Part shown: piece by piece, positions 8,645 through 17,281 of the stretch
Layout of the letters: each line of letters starts with the position of its first letter
How positions within the stretch are numbered: position 1 is the stretch's first letter
The notes under the pieces: model-generated
Told to the model about the DNA's origin: nothing
Database searches by the model: none
The model's input: the letters and a program-made list of their open reading frames with translations, nothing else
NCBI RefSeq assembly: GCF_001552275.1
Contig: NZ_BCQW01000002.1
Location: 204,964 to 268,963, forward strand
From: Amphibacillus sediminis NBRC 103570
GTDB taxonomy: Bacteria; Bacillota; Bacilli; Bacillales; Amphibacillaceae
Reading direction: 5' to 3'
DNA length: 64,000 nt
Position numbers and translations under genes: made by a program

Positions 8645-11335
8645 TTAAGCTGGTTCAGCTTTACGTTTTGCCCTTGAGCCAACAATTTTTCTTGTTATAT
8701 ATTTTTCGATTTCAATCACTATAAACCCTAGCAATCCAATCAAAAATGGATAAAGCCAGTATCTTGCTTCAATTGGATAGAGACCGATTACACTGCTTAA
8801 AAATGGATTATACGTAATAAAGATTTGCAAAACGATTAATAATCCAGCCAAAAAGAACGCCATTTTGTTGGAAAAGAAATCTTCATTAAAGGCAAATTCT
8901 CGCTCATTACGAACATTAAAGACGTGGAATAACTGTGCTATAACAAGAGCGTGCAAGGCGATTGTATTAACATGCTCTGGTGTGTAATGGTCTGTATCGC
9001 CAAGCAAAGTTATATTCATCACTACAATCGTTCCACCAATAAGCAATGACATTAACAAAATTCGAAAAATATAGTATCCACTTAACAGCTTTGTCTCAGG
9101 ACTACGTGGTTGTCGTTCCATCGCACCAGCTTCTAATTTTTCAAAGGCTAATGCAAATGAAATGGTTACAGCGGTCACCATGTTTACATATAAAACTTGA
9201 ATGGGGGTTAAGGGCATCTCTATCCCCAACAACAATGCTGAAAAAATTAAAAAAGCTTCAGCACCATTAGTTGGCAGGATAAATAAAATGGTTTTCTTTA
9301 AATTATCATAAACACGTCGTCCTTCTTTAACTGCGTTAACAATGGTTTTAAAGTTATCATCTACTAGCACCATTTCTGACGCTTCCTTGGCTACCTCAGT
9401 TCCTTGAATCCCCATTGCTACACCAATATCAGCACGCTTTAATGCCGGAGCGTCATTTACACCATCACCAGTCATAGCGCACACTTCGCCGTTTTCTTGC
9501 AAGGCCTTAACAAGCTGTAGTTTATTGTCTGGACTTGTACGTGCAAATACATCTGCCCCTTGAGCAGCCTCTTTTAGCTCAGTATCTGACATCTGATCAA
9601 GCCTGCGACCCTCGATCACCCGATCACGCTCGGTAAGACCCATTTGTTTTGCAATAGCCAACGCGGTTTCTTTATGGTCACCGGTAATCATTTTTACTTG
9701 GATACCCGCCCGTCGGCAAATACGAATCGCTTCAATAGCTTCCTCACGAGGTGGATCCATAATACCAGCTAAACCAATCATAGTCAGCCCTTCATTCAGA
9801 TCATGATGATCTATTTCCGTCATGGATTGATCAACATACTTTATTGCAGCACCTATGACACGTTCACCTCGGCGTGAACGCTCAAGTAATTTTTCTTCCC
9901 AAAATTCGCGATCTTCTGAGCCCTCCTTTAGACCAGCCATTTCAAACAAGCGATCTGGCGCTCCTTTAACATAGATAACCTTCCGATCATGTTCTACTAC
10001 TAGTCCAGCCATATATTTATAACTTGAGTCAAACGGAATTTTAGAGATAATCGTTAAGGGTTCTATAGGACTGTTCGCCTTTCTAGCTAGGGTAATTAAA
10101 CATCCTTCGGTAGGCTCACCACTAATCGTCCACTGATTATTTTCATCTTGTCTTAATGCTGCATCATTGATTGACAGAACATTGGTTAGGAAACGTCTTA
10201 AGTCTTCATCCTCGTTAACATCGACTTGATTACCGTTTTGTTGTATCTCACCTTCAGGAGCATAGCCCGACCCTGTCACCTCTAGTGTCCGTCCTTTTAA
10301 TACGACAGATTGAACAGTCATTTCATTCTTGGTCAATGTTCCCGTTTTATCTGAACAAATGACAGTGACAGCACCTAAGGTTTCAACGGACGGTAACGTT
10401 CGCATGATCGCGTGATTACGCGCCATGACTTGAACACCCATGGCTAAAATAATCGATAAAATAGCCGGTAATCCTTCAGGAATTGCAGCAACTGCCAGGC
10501 TGATAACGTACAGTAACAGATCGCCCCATTCATAATCACGGAAGATGATGCCAAAAACAAACAGCAATGCTGCGATTGCTAGAATTACAATCGCAATCAT
10601 ACGGCCAAATTCAGCTGTTTGCTTAAGTAACGGTGTTTCAATCTCATCGACTTCAGCAATAGACTGGTTAATCTTCCCTATTTCTGTATGAACACCTGTT
10701 TCAACAACAATTCCTCGTCCTGATCCCGTAACAACTGCTGTACCTGAAAAAGCCATATTTAAACGATCACCAAGTGCTATGTCCTCAGGTAAAGTGTCAG
10801 GGTTCTTTTCAACCGACGTTGATTCACCTGTTAAGGGGGATTCTTCAATCGCTAGTCGGTCTGTCTGAATTAGCCGTAGATCAGCAGGAACCTTGTCACC
10901 AGAGGCTAATAAAACAATGTCACCGGGTACTAACGCATTTGAAGCAATGTCTGTTCGCACTCCATCTCTTATAACCGTAGCTTGAAGCGAAAGCATATTT
11001 TTAATTCCTTCTAAAGCTTTTTCGGCTTTACTCTCTTGGATATATCCTATTAATGCATTGATGACAACCACTAACAGGATAACAACGGTATCGGCATAAT
11101 GATTTAATATGACCGTTAACAAAGCAGCTATCAATAGAATATAAATGAGCACATCATTAAAATGGTGGAGAAATTTCAACAATGCAGGAGTTTTCTTAGG
11201 CTCAGGTAATTCATTATTGCCCCATTTTTCCCTAGCCTTTTCTACTTGCTGCGTGGTTAATCCATTATTTAAATCTGTTTTCAGTTGTTTTTCAACATCA
11301 GTTAAATCAATACTATGCCAATTTTCTTGATTCAT
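8645..11335 (-). CDS. P-type cation-transporting ATPase (P2 class)
   Basis: This is an 896-residue membrane pump. It has an N-terminal cation-ATPase domain, the actuator motif TGES (169-172), transmembrane segment 4 with PEGLP (286-290), the phosphorylation motif SDKTGTLT (Asp329) and the hinge MTGDGVNDAP. A C-terminal bundle of six hydrophobic segments completes the P2A/SERCA-PacL architecture. The family moves Ca2+ or related cations, while some bacterial members move Na+ or Mn2+; the ion is not decided by the motifs I can read. The start ATG follows AAAGGGTGAGC. The gene is monocistronic. Confidence 0.93.
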   Translation of the reverse strand: MNQENWHSIDLTDVEKQLKTDLNNGLTTQQVEKAREKWGNNELPEPKKTPALLKFLHHFNDVLIYILLIAALLTVILNHYADTVVILLVVVINALIGYIQESKAEKALEGIKNMLSLQATVIRDGVRTDIASNALVPGDIVLLASGDKVPADLRLIQTDRLAIEESPLTGESTSVEKNPDTLPEDIALGDRLNMAFSGTAVVTGSGRGIVVETGVHTEIGKINQSIAEVDEIETPLLKQTAEFGRMIAIVILAIAALLFVFGIIFRDYEWGDLLLYVISLAVAAIPEGLPAILSIILAMGVQVMARNHAIMRTLPSVETLGAVTVICSDKTGTLTKNEMTVQSVVLKGRTLEVTGSGYAPEGEIQQNGNQVDVNEDEDLRRFLTNVLSINDAALRQDENNQWTISGEPTEGCLITLARKANSPIEPLTIISKIPFDSSYKYMAGLVVEHDRKVIYVKGAPDRLFEMAGLKEGSEDREFWEEKLLERSRRGERVIGAAIKYVDQSMTEIDHHDLNEGLTMIGLAGIMDPPREEAIEAIRICRRAGIQVKMITGDHKETALAIAKQMGLTERDRVIEGRRLDQMSDTELKEAAQGADVFARTSPDNKLQLVKALQENGEVCAMTGDGVNDAPALKRADIGVAMGIQGTEVAKEASEMVLVDDNFKTIVNAVKEGRRVYDNLKKTILFILPTNGAEAFLIFSALLLGIEMPLTPIQVLYVNMVTAVTISFALAFEKLEAGAMERQPRSPETKLLSGYYIFRILLMSLLIGGTIVVMNITLLGDTDHYTPEHVNTIALHALVIAQLFHVFNVRNEREFAFNEDFFSNKMAFFLAGLLIVLQIFITYNPFLSSVIGLYPIEARYWLYPFLIGLLGFIVIEIEKYITRKIVGSRAKRKAEPA

Positions 11336-11510
11336 AAGCTCACCCTTTCTACTTAACCATTGTCAGTTCCAGCCCTCTTATTATGGATAAAAGTAAGCAA
11401 GTATAATCATTTTTGCTTCAACTGATTTTTTCAGGCATAAACTAACTGAAAAACACCAAATCATTTACAGTGAAAAGGAGCCAGTTTTGCTTAGTTTTTC
11501 CTAGTTTCAA

Positions 11511-11688
11511 TAAAGTGAAAATTCGTTCAGTGGGGGGTTCGATGCATAGGATGTGCTAATGCAGACGTTACGATGCGACGTCGCGCTTAGACATAACGTG
11601 TTCCCTTATTTCTTGTAGCGGGAGTCTTATAAAAGCCATTCGATGGGGCGAGTAATCGCAGCCCCAGCCAGTTACACTGCGATAAATA
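11511..11688 (+). repeat. Family A repeat, short form (A3)
   Basis: The copy starts with the family A 5' end and runs through the GACGTCGCG hairpin, then jumps straight to CTTAGACATAACGTG, losing the middle ~75 bases that contain the 3' arm of the first stem. The last hairpin (TGGGGCGAGTAATCGCAGCCCCA) and the 3' end are intact. The same junction occurs in the copy at 14983. Confidence 0.88.
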
Positions 11689-11711
11689 AAAGCCATTCCA
11701 CTCTTGTTATT

Positions 11712-11743
11712 TTTTCAAAAAAAAATCCCCTGATAGGGGAAAA
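11712..11743 (-). terminator. Terminator after the SRPBCC gene
   Basis: TCCCC-TGATA-GGGGA forms a short hairpin followed on the minus strand by nine or more T residues. Confidence 0.75.
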
Positions 11744-11804
11744 ATGTTGTATTTTTTCTCTGAGAGATCAATCCATAAGACAAATCCTATTCCTTTTCTG
11801 ATCA

Positions 11805-12230
11805 TTAAGCTTGGTATGGATTTCCTTGACCTAACTCACAATATTGTTTTAAACTCAATAAAAACATCGCCCAGTTATGATTACAATAGCGGTAACAGCT
11901 TGTAACACTCTTCCAACCTAAATGGCTAAATTCAACGATTGTCTGATTTGCTTGTTGACGCAAATGGAAGGTCACAGTTGTACCAATCCACTCTGGCTCT
12001 GCTTCAGATTTAAGACACTCCCAGCTTATCTTCTGATTTGGCGTTAATTCCGTTACTTTCATCACGACGTGATCCTGACCTCCAAAGTAAAAAGAATTTA
12101 TCGCCCCCGCTTCCTCTGACACCGATAGTGAGGTTGTCCAAATGTTGCCCAACCCTTCTTCGGTAACCAAAGCAGCATAAACTTGCTCAATCGGAGTGTT
12201 AATTTTCTGGAGCTGCTCAATACTAACCAT
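11805..12230 (-). CDS. SRPBCC/AHSA1-type domain protein
   Basis: This is a 141-residue START-like fold protein. It has the N-terminal helix-strand pattern INTPIEQVYAALVTEEGL and the closing TIVEFSHLGWKSVTS with a long final helix. The family binds hydrophobic ligands or acts as an Hsp90 activator-like domain; no enzymatic residues can be assigned. The ATG at 12230 lies seven bases after AGGAGG; an upstream ATG at 12254 has no ribosome site and would place GGAGG inside the coding region. Confidence 0.82.
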   Translation of the reverse strand: MVSIEQLQKINTPIEQVYAALVTEEGLGNIWTTSLSVSEEAGAINSFYFGGQDHVVMKVTELTPNQKISWECLKSEAEPEWIGTTVTFHLRQQANQTIVEFSHLGWKSVTSCYRYCNHNWAMFLLSLKQYCELGQGNPYQA

Positions 12231-12549
12231 TTCACCACCTCCTCTAATTAACATGATAACGTTTTACTAAACATTAAATTTGTTCTGAATTGCGCCAATA
12301 CAAACGATATCAATATTTAAAAAGATTTCTTAGAAAAACTTGGCACATGCCACTCCTATGGCGAAAGCCTTCGTTTTTTCTTATCCTTAATCCGATAGAT
12401 GAGTTATACTTTTTAAAAGAAACGTTGACATGACAAATAGTCACTCAACGTTTCGCCTAATCCTCATCTCACTTCATCACAAATAATACAGCTTAAAATA
12501 AGCGGGCTTTCATTAGCTTTAATCCAGTCGTATACACCAGTAGGAGGTG
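12231..12549. other. Gap between the SRPBCC gene and the MutS2-like gene
   Basis: Apart from the terminator at 12420-12453, which ends the MutS2-like transcript, I see no gene or repeat. Confidence 0.5.
12412..12453 (-). terminator. Terminator after the MutS2-like gene
   Basis: AAACGTTGA (12420-12428) pairs with TCAACGTTT (12445-12453). On the minus strand it is followed by CTTTTAAAAAG, a T-rich tail. Confidence 0.7.
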
Positions 12550-14475
12550 TTAATCTTCTTCCTCAAGCCAAACATCTTCAAGGTGCTTCCTCGCCTGGTC
12601 CTTCTTGATCTTCCGATAATCCTTACTTTTAAAGATAATGTCAAAGTCATAATCGTCAGGATAAAGCTCCGATGCAGGAATTAAAAGTTTTAGCCGCTTA
12701 TGATTAAAGCTCTTCTTTATCCCTTTAATTTGAACCAGATAATTACCAAATTGATCTGGTCCTTTATAGACGATACCTGTTTCATTGGTTGCAGTAATGG
12801 TGACATTATCACCTTGTGAAAAGATTGCCTTTACTTCATTTTTGCCTTTCTTAACTGTATTTCGATAATGGTTGACGGTGATCTGACGTTTGAGCTCTTC
12901 TTGACACAGTTCTTCTTCTGAATAACGCGCTTTGTAGTTGCCTTGCTCGCCATAGGTGAGACTGTAAGCATCATCGACCAGATCCGGATGTAGACCAAGT
13001 TTAAGCGCAATTTCAAAAGCCTGACTCTGCCCTGTTGCTCCTAATAAAAGGCGATAGGTAGGCTTTAAAGTCTCAAGCTCAAATTCCATTGCCGCATTCA
13101 AAAACCCTGGTGTTTGTTCAGCGAAGCCTTTCACCTCACTATAATGTGTGGTCGCAAGTATGGTTGCCCCTTTCTTAAATAGCTGTTTTAAGATAGTAAT
13201 CGCCAACCCCATCCCTTCACTTGGATCTGTTCCAGAGCCTAACTCATCAAGTAAAACAAGAGAATATTGATTCGCTTCCTGTAAAATTTTGATAATCGAC
13301 CGTAACCTAGAGCTAAAAGTACTTAAGTTGTCCGCTATGCTTTGTCCGTCGCCAATATCGACAAAAACATGTTGAAAAATAGCTATATGACTGGCTTGAT
13401 CTGCTGGGATTAACAAACCAGCCTGAGCCATAACCGTTAGCAAGCCTACCGTCTTTATTGCCACAGTCTTTCCACCTGTATTTGGCCCTGTAATGACTAA
13501 TGCCCGGTTAGACCGATCGAGTTCCAGGGTAAGTGGTACAGCATCTCCTGCAAGAGCAGGATGATGTGCATTGATAAGCTTAATTGTTTTATTTGTAGTG
13601 ATCACAGGCTTATTTGCTGCTATATCACGGCAATATTTAGCTTTTGAGAAAATTACATCATAGTGATGCATGACATCGATTGCCGTCATTAGTGCAGGTT
13701 CATGCTCAAGAATGGCTTCTGTCAATTCAAAAAGAATCCGTTCAACTTCAGCAGCCTCTGATAACTGATATAGATTTATTTCTTCCTGAATACTTTCAAG
13801 TTCAGCCGGTTCAATAAAGAGCGTTGATCCAGAGGCAGATGTATCCAATATCGTCCCTTTAACTTTAGTCCGATATGCCCTTTTCACGGCCAATACATAG
13901 CGACCGTTACGTTCTGTAACCGTGTGCTCTTGTAAATAAGTCGCATATTTACTTCCTTTCGCTAATTGATTAATTCGACTCTTTAATCGATCCGTTAAAA
14001 CCCCTATTTGTCGACGTAAATAACTTAAATCTTTTGATGCATAGTCATCGACTTGACCATTTCGAATGGAGTGATTGATTTGTTGCTCCAAATTGGCCAT
14101 ATCCTCTATTGAATAGGCGAACGAGCTTATTACAGGGGCCATCCATTCTTTGTCAAACATAAAACGTTTCAACTTGTGACAATGGTCAAGAAAGGAAATG
14201 ACCCGCGCCATTTGATCAGCTCTGATAAATATTCCTTTCTTAGCTTGCTTTAACAGATAAGCCACATCATCCAAAGTATGAATCGGAACACTTGAGCTTA
14301 CCGCCAAAACTTTTATTGCTTCTTCCACTTCAATCATGGATTGTTCGATCCATTTTTCATTCATACTGGGCTTTAAGGCTAAAATGGTTTGTTTTGCTTG
14401 ATCCGTATGTGCATATCCAGCTATTTGTTCTTTTACGTCATTAAAACCAAGTGCTTTTAAATGATCTGTTTGCAT
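12550..14475 (-). CDS. MutS2-like ATPase lacking the Smr domain
   Basis: This 641-residue MutS-family ATPase has the MutS2 order: an N-terminal core/lever region, the ATPase domain with Walker A GPNTGGKT (330-337), Walker B LVLLDELGSGTDPSEG (about 406-421) and ATTHYSEVK, then a coiled region and a small KOW-like beta segment near 545-590. Canonical MutS2/RqcU is ~785 residues and ends in an Smr nuclease-type domain; this protein stops with an acidic tail and has none. B. subtilis MutS2 splits collided ribosomes, and other MutS2 proteins suppress recombination; which applies here is unknown. A strong TAAGGAGGATAAAAGCG precedes the ATG. The leader looks like an attenuator. Confidence 0.88.
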   Translation of the reverse strand: MQTDHLKALGFNDVKEQIAGYAHTDQAKQTILALKPSMNEKWIEQSMIEVEEAIKVLAVSSSVPIHTLDDVAYLLKQAKKGIFIRADQMARVISFLDHCHKLKRFMFDKEWMAPVISSFAYSIEDMANLEQQINHSIRNGQVDDYASKDLSYLRRQIGVLTDRLKSRINQLAKGSKYATYLQEHTVTERNGRYVLAVKRAYRTKVKGTILDTSASGSTLFIEPAELESIQEEINLYQLSEAAEVERILFELTEAILEHEPALMTAIDVMHHYDVIFSKAKYCRDIAANKPVITTNKTIKLINAHHPALAGDAVPLTLELDRSNRALVITGPNTGGKTVAIKTVGLLTVMAQAGLLIPADQASHIAIFQHVFVDIGDGQSIADNLSTFSSRLRSIIKILQEANQYSLVLLDELGSGTDPSEGMGLAITILKQLFKKGATILATTHYSEVKGFAEQTPGFLNAAMEFELETLKPTYRLLLGATGQSQAFEIALKLGLHPDLVDDAYSLTYGEQGNYKARYSEEELCQEELKRQITVNHYRNTVKKGKNEVKAIFSQGDNVTITATNETGIVYKGPDQFGNYLVQIKGIKKSFNHKRLKLLIPASELYPDDYDFDIIFKSKDYRKIKKDQARKHLEDVWLEEED

Positions 14476-14489
14476 CGCTTTTATCCTCC

Positions 14490-14585
14490 TTAATCATCGG
14501 CTAAAGAGAGTTGCGCTGCACGATTGTTGATAGCTATTACCATCGATGGTGGTCTTCGCTGGATATCACCAATATAAGTGTCCAT
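14490..14585 (-). CDS. Small ORF (31 codons) immediately upstream of the MutS2-like gene
   Basis: An ORF beginning MDTYIGDIQRR ends with TAA just before the GGAGG of the MutS2-like gene. A GGGAG sits four bases before its ATG, and an in-frame ATG lies five codons earlier. It begins just after the leader terminator, so it would only be translated in read-through transcripts and could couple to mutS2 translation. No family is recognised; it may be a leader peptide or a chance frame. Confidence 0.35.
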   Translation of the reverse strand: MDTYIGDIQRRPPSMVIAINNRAAQLSLADD

Positions 14586-14605
14586 CCATCTCCCGAACAT
14601 ACCAA

Positions 14606-14640
14606 AAGACCGCTATGAACAATCGTTCACAGCGGTCTTA
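14606..14640 (-). terminator. Leader terminator upstream of the MutS2-like gene
   Basis: AAGACCGCT-TGAAC and GTTCA-AGCGGTCTT form an almost perfect 14-bp stem with a four-base loop, followed on the minus strand by TTTTGG. It lies about 250 bases downstream of a strong promoter and 130 bases before the MutS2-like start, so it would stop the leader transcript unless relieved. Confidence 0.75.
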
Positions 14641-14858
14641 ATATAGCCACAAAATACCTAACTGTTTAAATAAATGTTAGGTACCTCCTAATAAGACATT
14701 ATCTACCACAAACGTGTTCTTAACTACTTGGAATGCATCACCAAATAAACGTCCAAGGACGTTCAGTTAAAAAATGCATTCAAGCTATCCAATTTGATGG
14801 ATTAGTTAAGAACCACCAGATACATAAATATTCTCCTCGCACATGACAAATACTTACA
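14641..14858 (-). ncRNA. Structured leader RNA, probable translation-linked attenuator
   Basis: Between the promoter (14865-14893) and the terminator (14606-14640), the minus-strand transcript can fold extensively. GTTCTTAACTA pairs with TAGTTAAGAAC as an 11-bp stem. Inside it CTTGAATGCAT pairs with ATGCATTCCAAG (one bulge), capped by AACGTCC-TT-GGACGTT. Further down ACCTAAC pairs with GTTAGGT. A seven-codon ORF overlaps the 5' arm of the long stem. The layout resembles leaders of antibiotic-induced ribosome-protection genes, but a free-standing small RNA cannot be excluded; I do not recognise an Rfam family. Confidence 0.55.
14802..14825 (-). CDS. Seven-codon leader ORF (MYLVVLN)
   Basis: The ORF has a GAGGAG ribosome site (14833-14838) with a seven-base spacer to ATG, and lies about 30 bases from the predicted transcription start. 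It encodes MYLVVLN and stops. Codons 4-8 coincide with the 5' arm of the long leader stem, so a ribosome paused on it would open that stem. Function is inferred from architecture only. Confidence 0.5.
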   Translation of the reverse strand: MYLVVLN

Positions 14859-14864
14859 TAACTT

Positions 14865-14893
14865 AATATAGGTGATCATTTTGTAAATGTCAA
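14865..14893 (-). promoter_or_regulatory. Sigma-A promoter of the MutS2-like leader
   Basis: On the minus strand TTGACA (14893-14888), a 17-base spacer and TATATT (14870-14865) form a near-consensus promoter. Confidence 0.8.
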
Positions 14894-14982
14894 CAGCATT
14901 ATGTACTTCACGATAAAATTACGATTTGCATAATCTAATTATATGACTCATTAAGTAATGTTTCCTATGGTGAATTTATCAC

Positions 14983-15147
14983 AGTGTAACTGGGGCTGCG
15001 ATTATTCGCCCCATTGAAGGGTTTTTGTAAAACTCCCACTTCAAGAAATAAGTGAACACGCCATGTCTAAGCGCGACGTCGTGTCGCAACGTCTGCATTA
15101 GCATATCCTATGCGCCGAAACCCCCACTGACGAAGTTTCACTTTATC
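14983..15147 (-). repeat. Family A repeat, short form in reverse orientation (A4)
   Basis: This is the only copy in the window that I find inverted. It carries the same internal deletion junction as the copy at 11511 (GTCGCG joined to CTTAGACAT) and both element ends. It lies between two minus-strand genes. Confidence 0.88.
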
Positions 15148-15369
15148 ATACCGTTCAACAGAGGCCATTATGTTGGACGGCTAACTCGATAAGCTAACTC
15201 AAGTTAGCCGTTGATGAAGCGTGGATGACAGTGACATGAGGAGAGATAACTTCTCGATAACGACATCTATACTAATTAGAATGTATTAAGTAACTCTACC
15301 TGTGTGATCATAGCATGCTCTTCATTAACATCTTCTAGTCTCAAATCATTTTAATAGCGATGGTGTCAG
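15148..15369. other. Gap after repeat A4
   Basis: Short AT-rich spacer with a small local repeat of GCTAACT motifs near 15180-15210; no gene is visible. Confidence 0.4.
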
Positions 15370-16191
15370 TTAGCCGTTAAACTTTTCGATCCGCTGAACA
15401 ATTGATTTAATTCGTTCCTGAACAGTTGGCTCAGACTGTTCCTCTTCAATGAGTGGATCAACCTGCTGATTCAACACCTGATGACCATCCTTCGGCTTCA
15501 CAGGCGGTTTTTTATGATCTGGTCGAAAATGAGTTTGTTGCTTTTGAGTCAGTTTAAAGAATATGACGACCTCAGCCTTCTCAGTAATCTTATGGAAGCG
15601 GCCATATTTATCTTCTTCTTTAAACAAGTCAAGATCATTGACAACACTAAATAATAATTCGCACTTAATGGGTTGATTGTAAAATTCAAAGGTTGCCCCG
15701 CCTGATTCATGATGGTTAGCACCATGACCTTTTTTATCGATAAAGATTCTTTCATTAGTTAAGGTTGATTTTTGGCTGAAATATTCATCTGGTTTTTCAA
15801 AAACGCGAAACTTTTCATTACAGCTAAATGGAACATCGACAGCAAAGTCGTGCACATAACCTTTGTAATCATCGACATATTGAATATTTTTATGGATCAC
15901 TCCAGAGATAAATACTTTTACCTCAGGTTTTCCACTAATAATAGAAGGAATGGCCTTGCATTGTGTTACCGTTACATTCCTTTTGATACTTTTGATCTCT
16001 CTTGCAGCTGTTGGCAATTTAATTTCTGACTCTACTAAAGCTTGCAATTCGGCATCGGCTAATACGATTGGTACAAAAGCTTTTCCGCCAAAATAAGACG
16101 TACCTTCACAATCGACACGAATGGTTTTAGCGTGCTCCTTACCCTTTTTCGATTGTTGCTCGATAGAATTTGTTACATTTTTATCATCCAC
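15370..16191 (-). CDS. SPOCS/DUF3794-like protein, possible spore-surface protein
   Basis: This is a 273-residue soluble protein without signal peptide. The central part (about residues 40-210) looks like SPOCS/CsxC-type spore proteins, with the strands VTVTQCKAIPS, VKVFISGVIHKNIQY and a following PFSCNEKFRV stretch. The C-terminus is a charged, Pro/Lys-rich linker followed by a short helix. AAAGGAGAGGG precedes the start. Such proteins occur in the coat or exosporium of endospores; assignment rests on resemblance and is moderate. Confidence 0.5.
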   Translation of the reverse strand: MDDKNVTNSIEQQSKKGKEHAKTIRVDCEGTSYFGGKAFVPIVLADAELQALVESEIKLPTAAREIKSIKRNVTVTQCKAIPSIISGKPEVKVFISGVIHKNIQYVDDYKGYVHDFAVDVPFSCNEKFRVFEKPDEYFSQKSTLTNERIFIDKKGHGANHHESGGATFEFYNQPIKCELLFSVVNDLDLFKEEDKYGRFHKITEKAEVVIFFKLTQKQQTHFRPDHKKPPVKPKDGHQVLNQQVDPLIEEEQSEPTVQERIKSIVQRIEKFNG

Positions 16192-16546
16192 TATATCCCT
16201 CTCCTTTTAATTTATGGTATTAATAAAGTTCTCACTAATGGTATATGTTCGAAATAAAGATCGGTATAGACAGATAATGGAAGGTATTTAACCATTTTTA
16301 ATCATTCGAAACACGGACAAGCTATACTACTGATTTTATCTTGGATTAGCCTTGGAAACCGTTTCGCAGGATAGCCTTATTACCACTAATTAGCACAAGA
16401 ACAAAATACAACTAGGAGAGTAGATAACCTTCAATCAAAACACATAAAAGCACCCTTAAAAGTTAGCCTTAAAGAACTAACTTTCAAAGCGTGCTTCAAA
16501 ATTTTTGACAAAAGCAGAAAGGCTTTTGGTAAGCTGATATCCTTAC
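16192..16546. other. Gap between YhfI-like and SPOCS-like genes
   Basis: Contains the terminator at 16448-16496 and otherwise no visible gene or repeat. Confidence 0.5.
16448..16496 (-). terminator. Terminator after the oligopeptide transporter operon
   Basis: AAGCAC (16448-16453) pairs with GTGCTT, and AAAGTTAG (16459-16466) with CTAACTTT, in one bipartite hairpin followed on the minus strand by TTTTATG. Confidence 0.65.
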
Positions 16547-17278
16547 TCAAACTTCAATCATCAGACCAGCTTCTGCTAAACGAATGTTTTTATTACCTTC
16601 TTGTTTGGCAGTAACTAATAACTCGTTCAACTCACCGTAGTGGGGAAGGTGACTCAAAATAACTTTTTTTGCCTGAGAGCGATGGGCTAAGATACCTGCT
16701 TCTTTTGCGTTCATATGTCCAGCCTGGGCGCCATTCATCCCATCATACAGGCTACATTCCGTAACGAGCAGATCAACACCTTGACAAAAATCGATCAACT
16801 CTTCTGTAAAGCTGGTATCTGACGTGAAAACTAACCGCTTATCCGATGATTCAATCTTTATCGCATACGCTTCAACCGGGTGTTGATTCTTTTTGAAGGT
16901 AATCTGAAACGGTCCAATCGTCAATTTACTGTCCTCAGTATAGGCTTTAAAAGCAGAAAAGGACACTTCTTCTACTCGACTTCTAATAAGCTCGTCGTCT
17001 GGTCCATATATTTGCAAAACTTGATTCGTTCTTTTTAATTGTGTATTAACTAATCTAGAAAATAACAGCACACCAAGATCACTAAAGTGATCATAATGAT
17101 AATGGGATAAAAGTACGTGATGAAGTTGATTAAGATCAATATAATTTTGCATTAGTGGGACAACCCCACTGCCACAGTCAAGCAACAATGAAAAATCGTT
17201 CTCTTGTATTAAAAAGCCTGTGCAAGCAGCATTCTTTTTAGGAAAGCCACCCCACATTCCGATTATTCTACAATGCAT
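16547..17278 (-). CDS. Metallo-beta-lactamase-fold hydrolase, YhfI-like
   Basis: This is a 243-residue cytosolic MBL-fold protein with the zinc motif SHYHYDHFSD, a downstream VFTSDTSF block and a C-terminal LSHLPHYG histidine. It resembles RNase Z-like and YhfI proteins of Bacillus, whose substrate is not firmly established. It is the last gene of the RpiR-Opp operon; its ATG lies four bases past the ATP-binding gene, with GAGAGAAGGA as ribosome site. Operon membership suggests a role in processing the imported compound, but that is inference. Confidence 0.85.
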   Translation of the reverse strand: MHCRIIGMWGGFPKKNAACTGFLIQENDFSLLLDCGSGVVPLMQNYIDLNQLHHVLLSHYHYDHFSDLGVLLFSRLVNTQLKRTNQVLQIYGPDDELIRSRVEEVSFSAFKAYTEDSKLTIGPFQITFKKNQHPVEAYAIKIESSDKRLVFTSDTSFTEELIDFCQGVDLLVTECSLYDGMNGAQAGHMNAKEAGILAHRSQAKKVILSHLPHYGELNELLVTAKQEGNKNIRLAEAGLMIEV

Positions 17279-17281
17279 TTT

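Noticed and set aside
14641..14858. T-box or known riboswitch upstream of the MutS2-like gene
   Set aside because: There is no T-box AGGGTGGNACCGCG-type sequence, and I recognise no riboswitch aptamer.
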